Below, piece by piece: positions 51,308 to 60,239 of a DNA stretch of 64,000 nt. The translations under genes were made by a program, and so were the position numbers. The DNA comes from Halomonas sp. (GTDB lineage Bacteria; Pseudomonadota; Gammaproteobacteria; Pseudomonadales; Halomonadaceae), in the NCBI RefSeq assembly GCF_029263665.1, contig NZ_JAJUFQ010000012.1, positions 62,001 through 126,000 of the forward strand, in the 5' to 3' direction. A model generated the notes under the pieces. It saw only the letters and a list, made by a program, of their open reading frames with translations, ran no database searches and was not told the DNA's origin. Each line of letters begins with the position of its first letter. Position 1 is the stretch's first letter.

Positions 51308-51831
51308 CAGTCATGCCCTCCGGTGCGCAGTGAGAGGATAGCGCGTTCGATGAGAAAAATGGCGATAAAGCAACTACCAATGGGTAGCACGAGTTGTGGA
51401 ATCCATAACGGTGTCATCAAGTTGGTCGGTGCGAAATTTCCCCAATTGAACGAGCTGAGGACAAGCTGCAAAGTATTCCAGATAAGTATGCTGCAAACAC
51501 CCAGGGAAATGATCAGGTAAACGTAGTTCAGATATTTCTGTGCAGCAGAGGGTAGCTTGTTCAATAAAAAGCTAACCTGAAAGAGACGTTTGTCTCGTAA
51601 TGCCAGGCTGGCCCCGAAAAGGGTCAGAGCCACGACAAGATATCCTGCAATTTCATCCACAACCTTCAATGAATAATTGAAGAAGAATCGAGAGATGATC
51701 TCGGCAGATATCAGCGCCACCAGGAGCACCAGGATAAGTCCCGACAAGAAGCGAACACACAGCGCAATGGTATCGAAGATCGATCCGGATGAGCCTGTCT
51801 GACTGGCTTTTTTGGAATTGGTCTGACTCAT
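51307..51831 (-). CDS. TRAP transporter small permease (DctQ type)
   Basis: A 174-residue four-helix membrane protein of the DctQ family: FLSGLILVLLVALISAEIIS, DEIAGYLVVALTLFGASLAL, YLNYVYLIISLGVCSILIWN, LVLPIGSCFIAIFLIERAIL. It couples the large permease to the periplasmic receptor. It stands between the DctP and DctM genes, 13 bases after DctP. Confidence 0.9.
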   Translation of the reverse strand: MSQTNSKKASQTGSSGSIFDTIALCVRFLSGLILVLLVALISAEIISRFFFNYSLKVVDEIAGYLVVALTLFGASLALRDKRLFQVSFLLNKLPSAAQKYLNYVYLIISLGVCSILIWNTLQLVLSSFNWGNFAPTNLMTPLWIPQLVLPIGSCFIAIFLIERAILSLRTGGHD

Positions 51832-51844
51832 GTGAGGTCTCCCG

Positions 51845-52831
51845 TTACTTGCCGAGGGTCGTCAAGATATCCTTGAGGGCCTGCTCGTATTCTGGCCCTG
51901 CCTCCTTGGCCCACTCATGCCACCAAGGGGCCATCGCCTCTCGGGCTATGCGCATGTCTTCTGGAGAAGCTTCCATGATTTTCATGCCTGCACTGGCTTG
52001 GCTCTTTTTCTGTTTTTTTTCATCTGCGATGAAGTCCTGAGTGATCCTCTGGGCTTCCTCGTTGACGATTCGGTCAAGCGCATCGCGGGTGGTATCTGGC
52101 AGGTTCTGGTGGGCGGTGTCGTTGGCGATGATGGCACTGAAGGTATAGTTGACGGGGATTCGGTAGTTATAGGGCAGGAACTCGTGCCAGTTCTTGGCGC
52201 CGCCCGCACTGGCGGTAATGACCCCATCAATGACGCCTCTTTCCAGAGCGGTTGGAACCTCTGATCCTGACAGCGTGATAGGGGAGCCGCCAAAGGCATC
52301 GATAAATGCGCCTTGTTCCGGAGATGTCACGCGAATCTTGTGGTTGGCCAGATCGTCGAGAGAGTTCATCTCGAAGCGGGTAAAGACGACCTGCTGTGGA
52401 TAGCGGTAGCTGCCGAGATAAGTAATGCCCTGGCGGGAAAATGCACTGTCCAGGTAGGGCTTCATGACGGTATAGGCTTTCTCCCACTCTTCTTCATTGT
52501 TGATCAACAGAGGAAGATTGAGGACTCGGGCGATGGGAATATTTCCAGCAAGATAGAGGTCGCCTGCAAAGTCTACGATGCCGTCTCCAACCGCTTGGGT
52601 GATATCGGTGGAAGCGATTTGTAGTGTCTTGCCCAGGTGCAGTGTGATGGACAGATCATTGTCCGTCTCTTGCTTGACGCGATCTGCGATCCGCTGCATG
52701 CCTTGAACGGCTGCCGTGGTGGAAACGGCCGAGTAGGTATAACCCGTCCAGGTTTCAGCCTGAACCGTGCCTGATATTGCGTTAGTGAAGAGCAGTAAAC
52801 CTGCAAGCAGGTAGTGCTTGGAGAATTTCAC
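51845..52831 (-). CDS. TRAP transporter substrate-binding protein (DctP type)
   Basis: A 328-residue periplasmic receptor with signal peptide (MKFSKHYLLAGLLLFTNAIS, cleavage after VQA). DctP marks are the dicarboxylate-site Arg region ANHKIRVTSPEQGAFIDAFG and GSEVPTALERGVIDGVITAS. The start is GTG at 52831 with an AGGAG site. First gene of the TRAP–lactonase–oxidase operon. Bases 52832-53113 upstream contain no gene and should hold its promoter. Confidence 0.9.
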   Translation of the reverse strand: MKFSKHYLLAGLLLFTNAISGTVQAETWTGYTYSAVSTTAAVQGMQRIADRVKQETDNDLSITLHLGKTLQIASTDITQAVGDGIVDFAGDLYLAGNIPIARVLNLPLLINNEEEWEKAYTVMKPYLDSAFSRQGITYLGSYRYPQQVVFTRFEMNSLDDLANHKIRVTSPEQGAFIDAFGGSPITLSGSEVPTALERGVIDGVITASAGGAKNWHEFLPYNYRIPVNYTFSAIIANDTAHQNLPDTTRDALDRIVNEEAQRITQDFIADEKKQKKSQASAGMKIMEASPEDMRIAREAMAPWWHEWAKEAGPEYEQALKDILTTLGK

Positions 52832-53113
52832 GGCGTGCTCCTGAAAAATGACGATTGGTGTTATGGGTGAATTTCTTTTCTAAATCGCCGTCATTATGTT
52901 TGGTTTTTATGTATGACATGTCGCTTGAAAGAGGGCAGATAGTCTTTATTGAAGCCTTGATGGCACGAAAAGTCTGGAGAATCGTGCGATGGATATCGAG
53001 ATGATGTATCCCTGAACGAGATGTGACGCTGCAATATGTGGCTTGGTTGTACGTGATACCGATGCGACGTGAAACGTGGTCTTGAAGCAACGTCACCATC
53101 TCTGAGTGTCTGT

Positions 53114-53788
53114 TCAGACCATCTCGCATCCTGTGGCCTTGAGTGCTGCATCCACCCAGGTACGATCGTTCTTTCCGGCATGGATCGCAGCCATCTGGTT
53201 TTCTTCGGCTGCCTGCTTGGCTTGTGCAGCCTTCAGTACCGTCTCGGCATCGTCGAAGGGAACAGCGAGAACACCGTCGCTATCGCCGAGGATCAGATCT
53301 CCCGATTCAATGACCATGCCTCCCAGGTTGATCGGTGTATTGATTTCGCCTGGGCCATTCTTGTAGGGACCCCGGTGTGTCACACCGATCGCGAAGGTAG
53401 GAAGGTTCGTTTCACGGAAACCATCCAGATCGCGGAGCGCGCCATTGAGTATGAATCCAGCGATACCTTTCTTGACCGCATACGCCAGCATCAGCTCTCC
53501 CATCAGCGCGTTGGTCGTATCGCCACCTGCATCGCAGACAATGACGTCACCGGGCTGTGCCAAGTCGATTGCCTTATGCAGCATCAGGTTGTCGCCAGGG
53601 CGACAGCGCACCGTGAGTGCAACGCCGGCAAGGCTGCCATCTCGGTGCATCGGGCGCAGGTTCGGTCCTCCGGCAAAGACACGCGACATGCTGTCGCTGA
53701 CCACTGCAACAGGCAGTTGAGCGAAGGCGCTGACGAGTTTCTCGTCGACGCGACGTGTGCGTGGAAGGATTCTGTTGCCGACTGTCAT
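53114..53788 (-). CDS. RraA-like protein / class II oxoacid aldolase
   Basis: A 224-residue RraA-fold protein: NLRPMHRDGSLAGVALTVRC, GDVIVCDAGGDTTNALMGEL and the metal-binding GFILNGALRDLDGFRE with Arg-x-x-Asp. Members with this active site cleave 4-hydroxy-4-methyl- or 4-carboxy-4-hydroxy-2-oxo acids. The RNase E inhibitor RraA lacks the chemistry but shares the fold. A metabolic role is more likely here because of the neighbouring transport, lactonase and dehydrogenase genes. Confidence 0.83.
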   Translation of the reverse strand: MTVGNRILPRTRRVDEKLVSAFAQLPVAVVSDSMSRVFAGGPNLRPMHRDGSLAGVALTVRCRPGDNLMLHKAIDLAQPGDVIVCDAGGDTTNALMGELMLAYAVKKGIAGFILNGALRDLDGFRETNLPTFAIGVTHRGPYKNGPGEINTPINLGGMVIESGDLILGDSDGVLAVPFDDAETVLKAAQAKQAAEENQMAAIHAGKNDRTWVDAALKATGCEMV

Positions 53789-53874
53789 GGCTTCACTCCG
53801 TAGTTAAGGCTGGTGCTGTAAGTAATGGGGCTGGTATCGCAAAAGGTCTTATTGAGTATTGGGAGCAGAATGGG

Positions 53875-54867
53875 TCAGGAGGTGGAAAACTCTGTGATGA
53901 CATTGGCCAATCGAGCCTGTGGCAGGGGCTTTCCGGCAAGGAAGTCCACGATCCCATTCACTGCGAGTACGCCGACGCGGGTTCCGGCTTCTTGGGTAAC
54001 ACCAGCAATGTGTGGAGTGAGAATGACGCGGCTGGATTGCGACAGCGGGTTGATGCCTGAAGGAGGCTCCTGTTCGAAAGTGTCCAGGCCGGCACCGGCA
54101 ATATGTCCGCTCTCAAGCGCTGCCAAGAGTGCCTTTTCATCGATCAACCCGCCTCGAGACGTATTGATGATATAGCTGCCAGCTGGCATCAGGGCGAGGG
54201 TTTCTGCATTGAGCAGATGGGCATTACTTTCGGTCAACGGGCAGTGCAGGCTGAGAATGTCGGACTGGCTCAGCAAGGTTTCGATATCTTCGACATGGCG
54301 TGCTCCCAGTGCGCTGATGGCTTCTGACGGGGCATAGGGATCGTAGATCGAGACATCCAGGCCCAAGCCCTGCACCAGTTTCACGACGGATGAGGCGATG
54401 GCTCCAGCTCCAATCAGGCCGAGTCGCATGCCGGCGAGTTCGCGACCAAGAAATCCGGCCTTTTCCCAGCGACCTTCCCGCATGCCTGCATCCAGCGGCA
54501 GTAGCTGCTTGACCGTTGCAAACATCAGGGCAACGGCATGTTCGGCCACAGAGACGGCATTGCCTCCGGCAGCGCGGATGACCTGAATGCCATGCTGGGT
54601 TGCGGCGTTGACGTCGATGTTATCGACACCCGCTCCATGCTTGGAGATGACTTTCAGAGACCGTCCGGCGGCAATGGCTTCAGCACCGAACTGGCCCATG
54701 CGGGAGACGATGCCGACCGGATCATGGCGCTCGATATGCTCAATGAGAACGTCTGTCGCAGGGTAGGGGGGGGTGTGACATACGCTGTAGCCTGCCTGTT
54801 CGGCAAGCTGGCGGGCTTCATCTGCCAGATAAGGGCCCGTGACAAGTATCGTTGGCTGCTTGCTCAA
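53875..54867 (-). CDS. NAD-dependent 2-hydroxyacid dehydrogenase
   Basis: A 330-residue D-isomer-specific 2-hydroxyacid dehydrogenase (3-phosphoglycerate dehydrogenase style). The Rossmann motif is MRLGLIGAGAIASSVVKL; the catalytic Arg, Glu and His are in YIINTSRGGLIDEKA, GAGLDTFEQEPPSG and VILTPHIAGVTQEAG. The start appears to be TTG at 54867. It is divergent from a LysR gene about 150 bases away and lies next to the RraA-type aldolase on the same strand. A role in reducing or oxidising a 2-oxo/2-hydroxyacid of the same pathway is inferred. Confidence 0.88.
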   Translation of the reverse strand: MSKQPTILVTGPYLADEARQLAEQAGYSVCHTPPYPATDVLIEHIERHDPVGIVSRMGQFGAEAIAAGRSLKVISKHGAGVDNIDVNAATQHGIQVIRAAGGNAVSVAEHAVALMFATVKQLLPLDAGMREGRWEKAGFLGRELAGMRLGLIGAGAIASSVVKLVQGLGLDVSIYDPYAPSEAISALGARHVEDIETLLSQSDILSLHCPLTESNAHLLNAETLALMPAGSYIINTSRGGLIDEKALLAALESGHIAGAGLDTFEQEPPSGINPLSQSSRVILTPHIAGVTQEAGTRVGVLAVNGIVDFLAGKPLPQARLANVITEFSTS

Positions 54868-55018
54868 TCCTTGGCTCTCCCTCTTTCTTGCAGCGACATA
54901 CTGGTAGGTAGGCGCTGGCGTTGATCGTTGTGTTTGTTTAGATTACAGATAATTTTTTTGTATTAAAGCGACTTATACTGTTCTATATGTGAAGAAAAAT
55001 TTAACGAGGAGAGGGGAG

Positions 55019-55900
55019 ATGGATACACGTCAGTTACGTACTCTGGTCGCGATCTCTGAGTACGGCACTTTTGCCAGAGCCGCTCGCGAGGTGAACCTGA
55101 CGCCCTCGGCTGTCAGTCAGCAGATCCTGGCATTGGAGCAGGAGTTCGATACGCCGTTGTTCAACCGCGAGACCCGGCCGCCGAGCTTGAATCTTCATGG
55201 TCTGCAGCTATTGGAAACGGCCAAGCAGATTCTGAATATGGTCGAGGAGACCCGCCTTTCGTTGAAGGGCAGCAGCATCGCCAGCTCTCTCAGCATCGGC
55301 TCGGTGCGCACCAGCACCATCGGTTTGTTGCCGCGAGCCATCGTGGCACTGCGCAAGGAGTATCCCGAGCTGCATGTCGATCTACGTGTCGGGATGTCTT
55401 CCGGGCTCCTGAGTGATGTCAACGCAGGGCGCCTGGACCTGGCTATCGTCGCAGAGCATGCCGGGGTTTCCCGCCATCTTTCCTGGGCGCCTTTTCTGCG
55501 TGAACCGCTGGTTGTCATCGCACCTCCGGGGACGCCATCAATGCCGACGAGAGAGCTGCTGGAAAGTCTTCCATTCGTCCATTTCGCCTGTGATGTTCCT
55601 CTCGCGGCCCTCATCAACAATGAGCTGACCAATCAAGGCATCAAGGTGAAACATATCGCTGAAATAGACACGATTCCTGCCATTGTCGAATGCGTGTCGG
55701 CAGGCCTGGGGGCAGCGGTTGTCCCGGATATTGCCGTTCGGGAGAACGGCAGGGATATGTTGAAGCTGCCTTTCGGTAATCCCCAGGTCTTCCGACAGAT
55801 CGGCACCGTACAGCGCGCCAATTCGGCGAAGACCGAACTGCTGGTGGCGCTGCATAACAAGTTGGCTGAGTTATCCGAAGAGTTTGGCGTATATATTTAA
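55019..55900 (+). CDS. LysR-family regulator of the catabolic island
   Basis: A 293-residue LysR regulator: MDTRQLRTLVAISEYGTFAR, EVNLTPSAVSQQILALEQEF, and effector domain LSIGSVRTSTIGLLPRAIVA. The ATG at 55019 has GAGGAG seven bases upstream; earlier in-frame ATG at 54989 has none. It separates the dehydrogenase/aldolase genes (divergent) from the TctC/amidohydrolase/TctAB genes (convergent to it). It is the only regulator in the 47.9-61.2 kb island and so the best candidate to control it. Confidence 0.88.
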   Translation: MDTRQLRTLVAISEYGTFARAAREVNLTPSAVSQQILALEQEFDTPLFNRETRPPSLNLHGLQLLETAKQILNMVEETRLSLKGSSIASSLSIGSVRTSTIGLLPRAIVALRKEYPELHVDLRVGMSSGLLSDVNAGRLDLAIVAEHAGVSRHLSWAPFLREPLVVIAPPGTPSMPTRELLESLPFVHFACDVPLAALINNELTNQGIKVKHIAEIDTIPAIVECVSAGLGAAVVPDIAVRENGRDMLKLPFGNPQVFRQIGTVQRANSAKTELLVALHNKLAELSEEFGVYI

Positions 55901-55920
55901 GAAGCATGTACTTTGGCCCA

Positions 55921-56865
55921 CTATTTCCATGCATGACTTTCCCATAATGCTTTCGCAATATCGGATTGCTCTGTGGCTAGTTGCTGGTACTCATCTCCTG
56001 TCGTGATGTCGGGCAAGTTACCTTGTTTGGCCAGCTCTTGACGAAAGTCTGGATTCTCCGAGAGTCGCGAGAAAGCCGTCATCAGCTTGGACTTGATGTC
56101 CGTGGGAAGATCCGCCGGGGCGACGAATCCTCGGTAGGACCCCATCTCGACGTCGTAGCCTTGTTCCTTGGCTGTAGGAATGTTGCGGGCAAGCGAGGAG
56201 CGCTTGTCATCCAGCACGGCGAGAACCCGAAGCTCGTCTTCAAAGCCGATGGTCTGGCTCAATGCCATCGTGCCTGCTGCCACGTGACCACCAAGCAGTG
56301 CAGTGCGTGCCATTGAGGCGCCTTCGAATGGAATAAGGTTGAAGTGAACATCTGCGGCGTCTTCCATCAGCAATGCACTGAAGTGATCATTCCCACCCAG
56401 TGAAGAGAGCCCGACACTCAGGCCGCTCGAATTTTCCCTTGCAGCCTGCAGCAACTCGTCCAGGGTCTTGTAAGGCGAGTCTTGGCTGACAACGATGGTG
56501 TTGGGATCGTGAACGACATTGGCCAGGTAATCGAAGCTTTCCGTGTTGTAGGCAGCATGGCGGTCGTAGGTCAGTGCCAGTGCCGCCGGAAGATTGAAGG
56601 TGCCTAGCGTATAGCCATCCGGTTTTGCCGCTGCAACACTGGTGAAACCGATCTGACCACCAGCGCCAGGCTGGTTCTTGATGACGATGCTGGCGTCATC
56701 TCCCAGCTCCTGCTGGAGGTGTTTCGCTAGCGTGCGGGCCAGAACATCGGTACCGCCTCCAGCAGAATAACCCACAATGATCTCAATGGGCTTGTCGGGA
56801 TAATCCGCCATGGCGGAGGTGCTCAATACAGAAAACAGTATGGCGGTGACGGTTCTCTTCAACAT
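55921..56865 (-). CDS. TctC-type substrate-binding protein, copy A
   Basis: A 314-residue TTT receptor. Signal peptide MLKRTVTAILFSVLSTSAMA; mature start DYPDKPIEIIVGYSAGGGTD with the TctC GGGTD loop, then PGAGGQIGFTSVAAAKPDGY. It resembles the TctC at 60240-61196 along its whole length, for example YDVEMGSYRGFVAPADLP against YDLVNGALRGFVAPADLP, and a shared Trp-rich end. So the two arose by duplication. It is next to the amidohydrolase, with the TctAB permease downstream in coordinate terms but upstream on this strand. Confidence 0.9.
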   Translation of the reverse strand: MLKRTVTAILFSVLSTSAMADYPDKPIEIIVGYSAGGGTDVLARTLAKHLQQELGDDASIVIKNQPGAGGQIGFTSVAAAKPDGYTLGTFNLPAALALTYDRHAAYNTESFDYLANVVHDPNTIVVSQDSPYKTLDELLQAARENSSGLSVGLSSLGGNDHFSALLMEDAADVHFNLIPFEGASMARTALLGGHVAAGTMALSQTIGFEDELRVLAVLDDKRSSLARNIPTAKEQGYDVEMGSYRGFVAPADLPTDIKSKLMTAFSRLSENPDFRQELAKQGNLPDITTGDEYQQLATEQSDIAKALWESHAWK

Positions 56866-56882
56866 GTCATTTCCCTTCTTGA

Positions 56883-57896
56883 TTAACCCTGAAAATCGAG
56901 GTCATAGGTTTTGGTAGCGGTTTGCCAGAACAGGTCATCTTTCTCGTCTTGACTGAAACCTTGGGTAAGCCGTTTAAAGGCATTCCACAGCGAGACGTAG
57001 GAAAACATGCCCTTGTCGACGGGAAAGTTGCTTTCCAACATGGAACGTTCCGGGCCAAACAGGTCGAGGCAGGTCTCGAAGTAAGGCCGCCAGTCAGCAG
57101 CCAGCTTTTGGGAGCTGGGAGGTGTCGGGTTAAGGTGGTAATCGTTGCCAAAGACGGCGAGCCCAAACCCTCCGATCTTGATGCGAGTATTGGGGAGCTG
57201 TGCCAGCGGTTTCAGCGCCTCTTGCCATGCCAGGAAATTGGCCCGTGTTCGCTGGCGATATGGCCCGACACCCAGTGGGCCACCGCAATGGTCAATGACA
57301 ACCACAAGATCAGGGATCGCGCATGCTAGTGCCGCGACCTCGTGCAGCTGTGTCTGATAGGCCCAGATATCGAGAGTCAGGCCCGCCTTCGATACTTCGA
57401 TGGCACCGCTTTTGAAGGCATCCGAACGGAGCAGGCCATCTGCTGCGGGCCTCGGGTTGGAACGCACGGCGGGATCTGGATGGTAGGCGGTGGTATTGCG
57501 AATACCGCGCAGCGTGTCGGGGGCAAGATCGTGGAGCGCATCGAGTATTCCGCGCACGTTCTTCCCCATCATCAAGTCAGCGAAGGCAACAATGCCGATA
57601 GGATAGTTCGGTGAATGAGTGCTCCACTGGCTGATGGTCTCTACCTCACCGAGTGGCCGCAGTGGTTCTGGCCCGGAGGTTCTATAGCCGGTTCGGCATT
57701 GAACATACAGGCTGGCGCGAACGTCATGTCCCTGGCGGATGTCGGCAAGGAACTCTTCGCTCCCATAACGACTTTCTTCCCGATCCCATAGGTGGTGATG
57801 GGCATCCAGAATCATCTGCTCTGGTTCCAGGATCGGCTCTTTGTGGCAAGCCAGCCACGCTTCTCGAATCATGGGATGGGGAGATGCCGGTGACAT
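56883..57896 (-). CDS. COG3618-type amidohydrolase / lactonase
   Basis: A 337-residue TIM-barrel metal hydrolase of the amidohydrolase-2 group (COG3618), which contains L-fuconolactonase, 4-sulfomuconolactone hydrolase and 2-pyrone-4,6-dicarboxylate lactonase. The metal site HxH is in MILDAHHHLWDREESRYGSE. Further conserved parts are LRGIRNTTAYHPDP, LVVVIDHCGGPLGVG and SMLESNFPVDKGMFSY, where the Asp/Asn region is typical of lactonases. It is 17 bases from TctC copy A, so probably co-transcribed. Lactone opening of an imported acid is the likely task. Confidence 0.85.
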   Translation of the reverse strand: MSPASPHPMIREAWLACHKEPILEPEQMILDAHHHLWDREESRYGSEEFLADIRQGHDVRASLYVQCRTGYRTSGPEPLRPLGEVETISQWSTHSPNYPIGIVAFADLMMGKNVRGILDALHDLAPDTLRGIRNTTAYHPDPAVRSNPRPAADGLLRSDAFKSGAIEVSKAGLTLDIWAYQTQLHEVAALACAIPDLVVVIDHCGGPLGVGPYRQRTRANFLAWQEALKPLAQLPNTRIKIGGFGLAVFGNDYHLNPTPPSSQKLAADWRPYFETCLDLFGPERSMLESNFPVDKGMFSYVSLWNAFKRLTQGFSQDEKDDLFWQTATKTYDLDFQG

Positions 57897-58047
57897 CGCT
57901 TGTGTCCTTGTGGTCGGAATCGACAGTCCTGTTGATGAGGAGCATCAGGCTGGAGAGAGGGTCGTCGGGCTGGCGAGGGGGGTCGGAACGGAAGAAAGAA
58001 CCATCCCGCTTCCGCGGCGGTGGGTAGCCGCCGCGGAACAGACAGGA

Positions 58048-59556
58048 CTATCCGGCGTCTGGCCGCGCCTTGAGTCGACGTATTCCACGCGAAATCAGAG
58101 GCATGAAAACAACGATCAATATCATGGCGATGATGATCTTGGATGCGACACTGGATGCGAGGATGCTCCAGTCCCCTCCACCGATTCGGAGAGCAAGCCT
58201 CAGGTTTTGTTCGGCAAAACCGCCAAGGATAAGTCCCAGCACGACAGGCGGCAGCGGGAACTTCAGTTTATCCATGAAGTAGCCGATGAGTCCGAAGCCC
58301 ATCATCAGATAGACATCGAACATACGCCCGTTGATCGAATAGACGCCGATGAAGATGAGAGCCAGGATGATCGCGCCAAGCAGGGGACGAGGCAGGCGCA
58401 GGACCTGGGCAAAGCTGTTCGTGGCCAAGGCTCCGCCCAAGGCAATCAGCAGGATTGCGGCAAACAAGAATTGCCACATGAAGCCAAAGACAATGTCGGG
58501 GTTGTCGCGGAACAGCATGGGGCCAGGCTGGAGACCGTGGATGAGCAGCCCTCCGAGCATGACGGCGGCTACCGCGGTTCCTGGAATACCCAAGGTCAGG
58601 GCAGGAATGAGTGCCGCGGCAGTGTCTGCGTTATTTGAGGTTTCAGAGGCGGCGACCCCTTCTGGTTCTCCTTTGCCCCAGTCTTGTGGGTTTTTGGAGG
58701 CTCGGCGGGCTTCATTGTAGCTGAGGAAGGCGGCCATGGAGCCACCGGCGCCAGGCAGAATGCCCACGAATACGCCGATCACGGAGGAGCGTATCCATGT
58801 CTTCCAATATTTCAGCATGCCAGGGATAGCCTGCCAGATGCTGGTGGTGTTCAAGCGACCTGTATTGGCGGTATCCAGGTCGCGAACTTCTTCGAGTAGC
58901 GCAACGGCCGGCGGCAGTGCGTAGAGCCCCACCAGCAGTACGACGATGTTGATGCCATCCAGAAGTTCAAGGTGACCGAAGGTGTAGCGGTCATAGCCGG
59001 TTATCGTGTCGATACCGATCAGCGAGATAAAGACGCCGAAGGCTGCGCTGATCAATCCTTTGATGACGTCGCCGCCAAGCAGAAAGACAATGGCGGACAT
59101 GCCGAAGACCGCTACCCAGAAGATTTCCGAAGGGCCGAACAACAGCGTGACCTTGGCCAGGGGAGGTGCCAGTAGCATCAGTACCAGTGCGGAGGCGATA
59201 CCGCCAAGGGAAGATGACACCACCGCCACTTGAAGCGCGTATCCGCCACGCCCCTGCTGGGCCATGGGGTAGCCATCGAAGCTGGTAGCGACTGCCGCAG
59301 GTGTGCCTGGAATGCGCAAGAGTACGGCAGGAATCGACCCTCCATACATGGCGCCGTTATAGATCCCGGCCATCATGCCCAGTGCGACGAGTGGGTCCAT
59401 GCCGAAAGTGAAGGGGATGAGCACCGAAATCGCCATGGTGGCGCTCAGCCCGGGCAGGGCTCCAACACAGATTCCCGCGATTACGCCAATGACGACAGCG
59501 AGTAGATTACCTAGTGATAGCACTGCAGGCAGTGCGTTGATCAGGTTTTCATACAT
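58048..59556 (-). CDS. Tripartite tricarboxylate transporter large subunit TctA
   Basis: A 502-residue, about 12-helix TctA. Landmarks are GICVGALPGLSATMAISVLI, MMAGIYNGAMYGGSIPAVLL, GVFVGILPGAGGSMAAFLS and LTLGIPGTAVAAVMLGGLL. An AGGTG site precedes the ATG. It follows TctB and TctC (60 kb) in one operon and could be served by either of the two TctC receptors in this region. Confidence 0.93.
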   Translation of the reverse strand: MYENLINALPAVLSLGNLLAVVIGVIAGICVGALPGLSATMAISVLIPFTFGMDPLVALGMMAGIYNGAMYGGSIPAVLLRIPGTPAAVATSFDGYPMAQQGRGGYALQVAVVSSSLGGIASALVLMLLAPPLAKVTLLFGPSEIFWVAVFGMSAIVFLLGGDVIKGLISAAFGVFISLIGIDTITGYDRYTFGHLELLDGINIVVLLVGLYALPPAVALLEEVRDLDTANTGRLNTTSIWQAIPGMLKYWKTWIRSSVIGVFVGILPGAGGSMAAFLSYNEARRASKNPQDWGKGEPEGVAASETSNNADTAAALIPALTLGIPGTAVAAVMLGGLLIHGLQPGPMLFRDNPDIVFGFMWQFLFAAILLIALGGALATNSFAQVLRLPRPLLGAIILALIFIGVYSINGRMFDVYLMMGFGLIGYFMDKLKFPLPPVVLGLILGGFAEQNLRLALRIGGGDWSILASSVASKIIIAMILIVVFMPLISRGIRRLKARPDAG

Positions 59557-59568
59557 GAAGTATCACCT

Positions 59569-60147
59569 CTAGCGCAGAAAGAATTCTGTCGGGAGCTCTT
59601 GTCCCATCAGCAGAACGAAGATGATGGCGATACTGCCGGTAAAAATGACGTCTGCGAGCAGCAGCCCTCTCACGTTGCGGTAACCGAAGCACCAGGCCAC
59701 GATGGGGATCATGACCGCGGTCGAGGTGTAGAACCCCAGGTTGGCAACGCAGGCAACATAGACCACGATGGCGGCTGCAATACCCAAGAAGCGGCGGATG
59801 TTAGTGAAAACCTGCAGCGGTTCATGAACACCATTGTCACGCTTGAGGCGTACCAGGCAGCGGATGATCAACAGTGCACCCAGCACCATGAGCACCAACA
59901 GCATGGTGACCGGTAATAGCGCTGTCATGGGCGGCATGGCGGATGTGCGCAACAAGAGTGCGCCTGCGCCAAGAGTAACGACGGTACCTGCGATCAAGTC
60001 TGGATCGAACCTGCGTGAGCGCTTGGCTGGGGCAGTGCTCATCGTTTGAGACCCAGGATTGCTGGTGGCATCCTCAATGGAAGGGCTTGGTTGAGTGTCA
60101 GGGATACGTGGTTGGTCGGTCATTGTATTTGTCGGTTTGCTCTTCAT
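59569..60147 (-). CDS. Tripartite tricarboxylate transporter small subunit TctB
   Basis: A 192-residue protein with four predicted helices (LIAGTVVTLGAGALLLRTS, LLPVTMLLVLMVLGALLII, FLGIAAAIVVYVACVANLGF, LLLADVIFTGSIAIIFVLLM). The first 45 residues are hydrophilic and longer than usual. The ATG at 60147 has a GGAAGG site; ATGs at 60123 and 60042 would shorten the tail. It stands between TctC (60240-61196) and TctA, 12 bases from TctA. Confidence 0.85.
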   Translation of the reverse strand: MKSKPTNTMTDQPRIPDTQPSPSIEDATSNPGSQTMSTAPAKRSRRFDPDLIAGTVVTLGAGALLLRTSAMPPMTALLPVTMLLVLMVLGALLIIRCLVRLKRDNGVHEPLQVFTNIRRFLGIAAAIVVYVACVANLGFYTSTAVMIPIVAWCFGYRNVRGLLLADVIFTGSIAIIFVLLMGQELPTEFFLR

Positions 60148-60239
60148 GGCCTTCCCCGTCTGAGGGCAGGGGGATGGCGCCCACCCTGCCGATGCGAGTT
60201 TTATGGCGATGCGGTTTTCTGGAGTCAGCAAGAGACCTG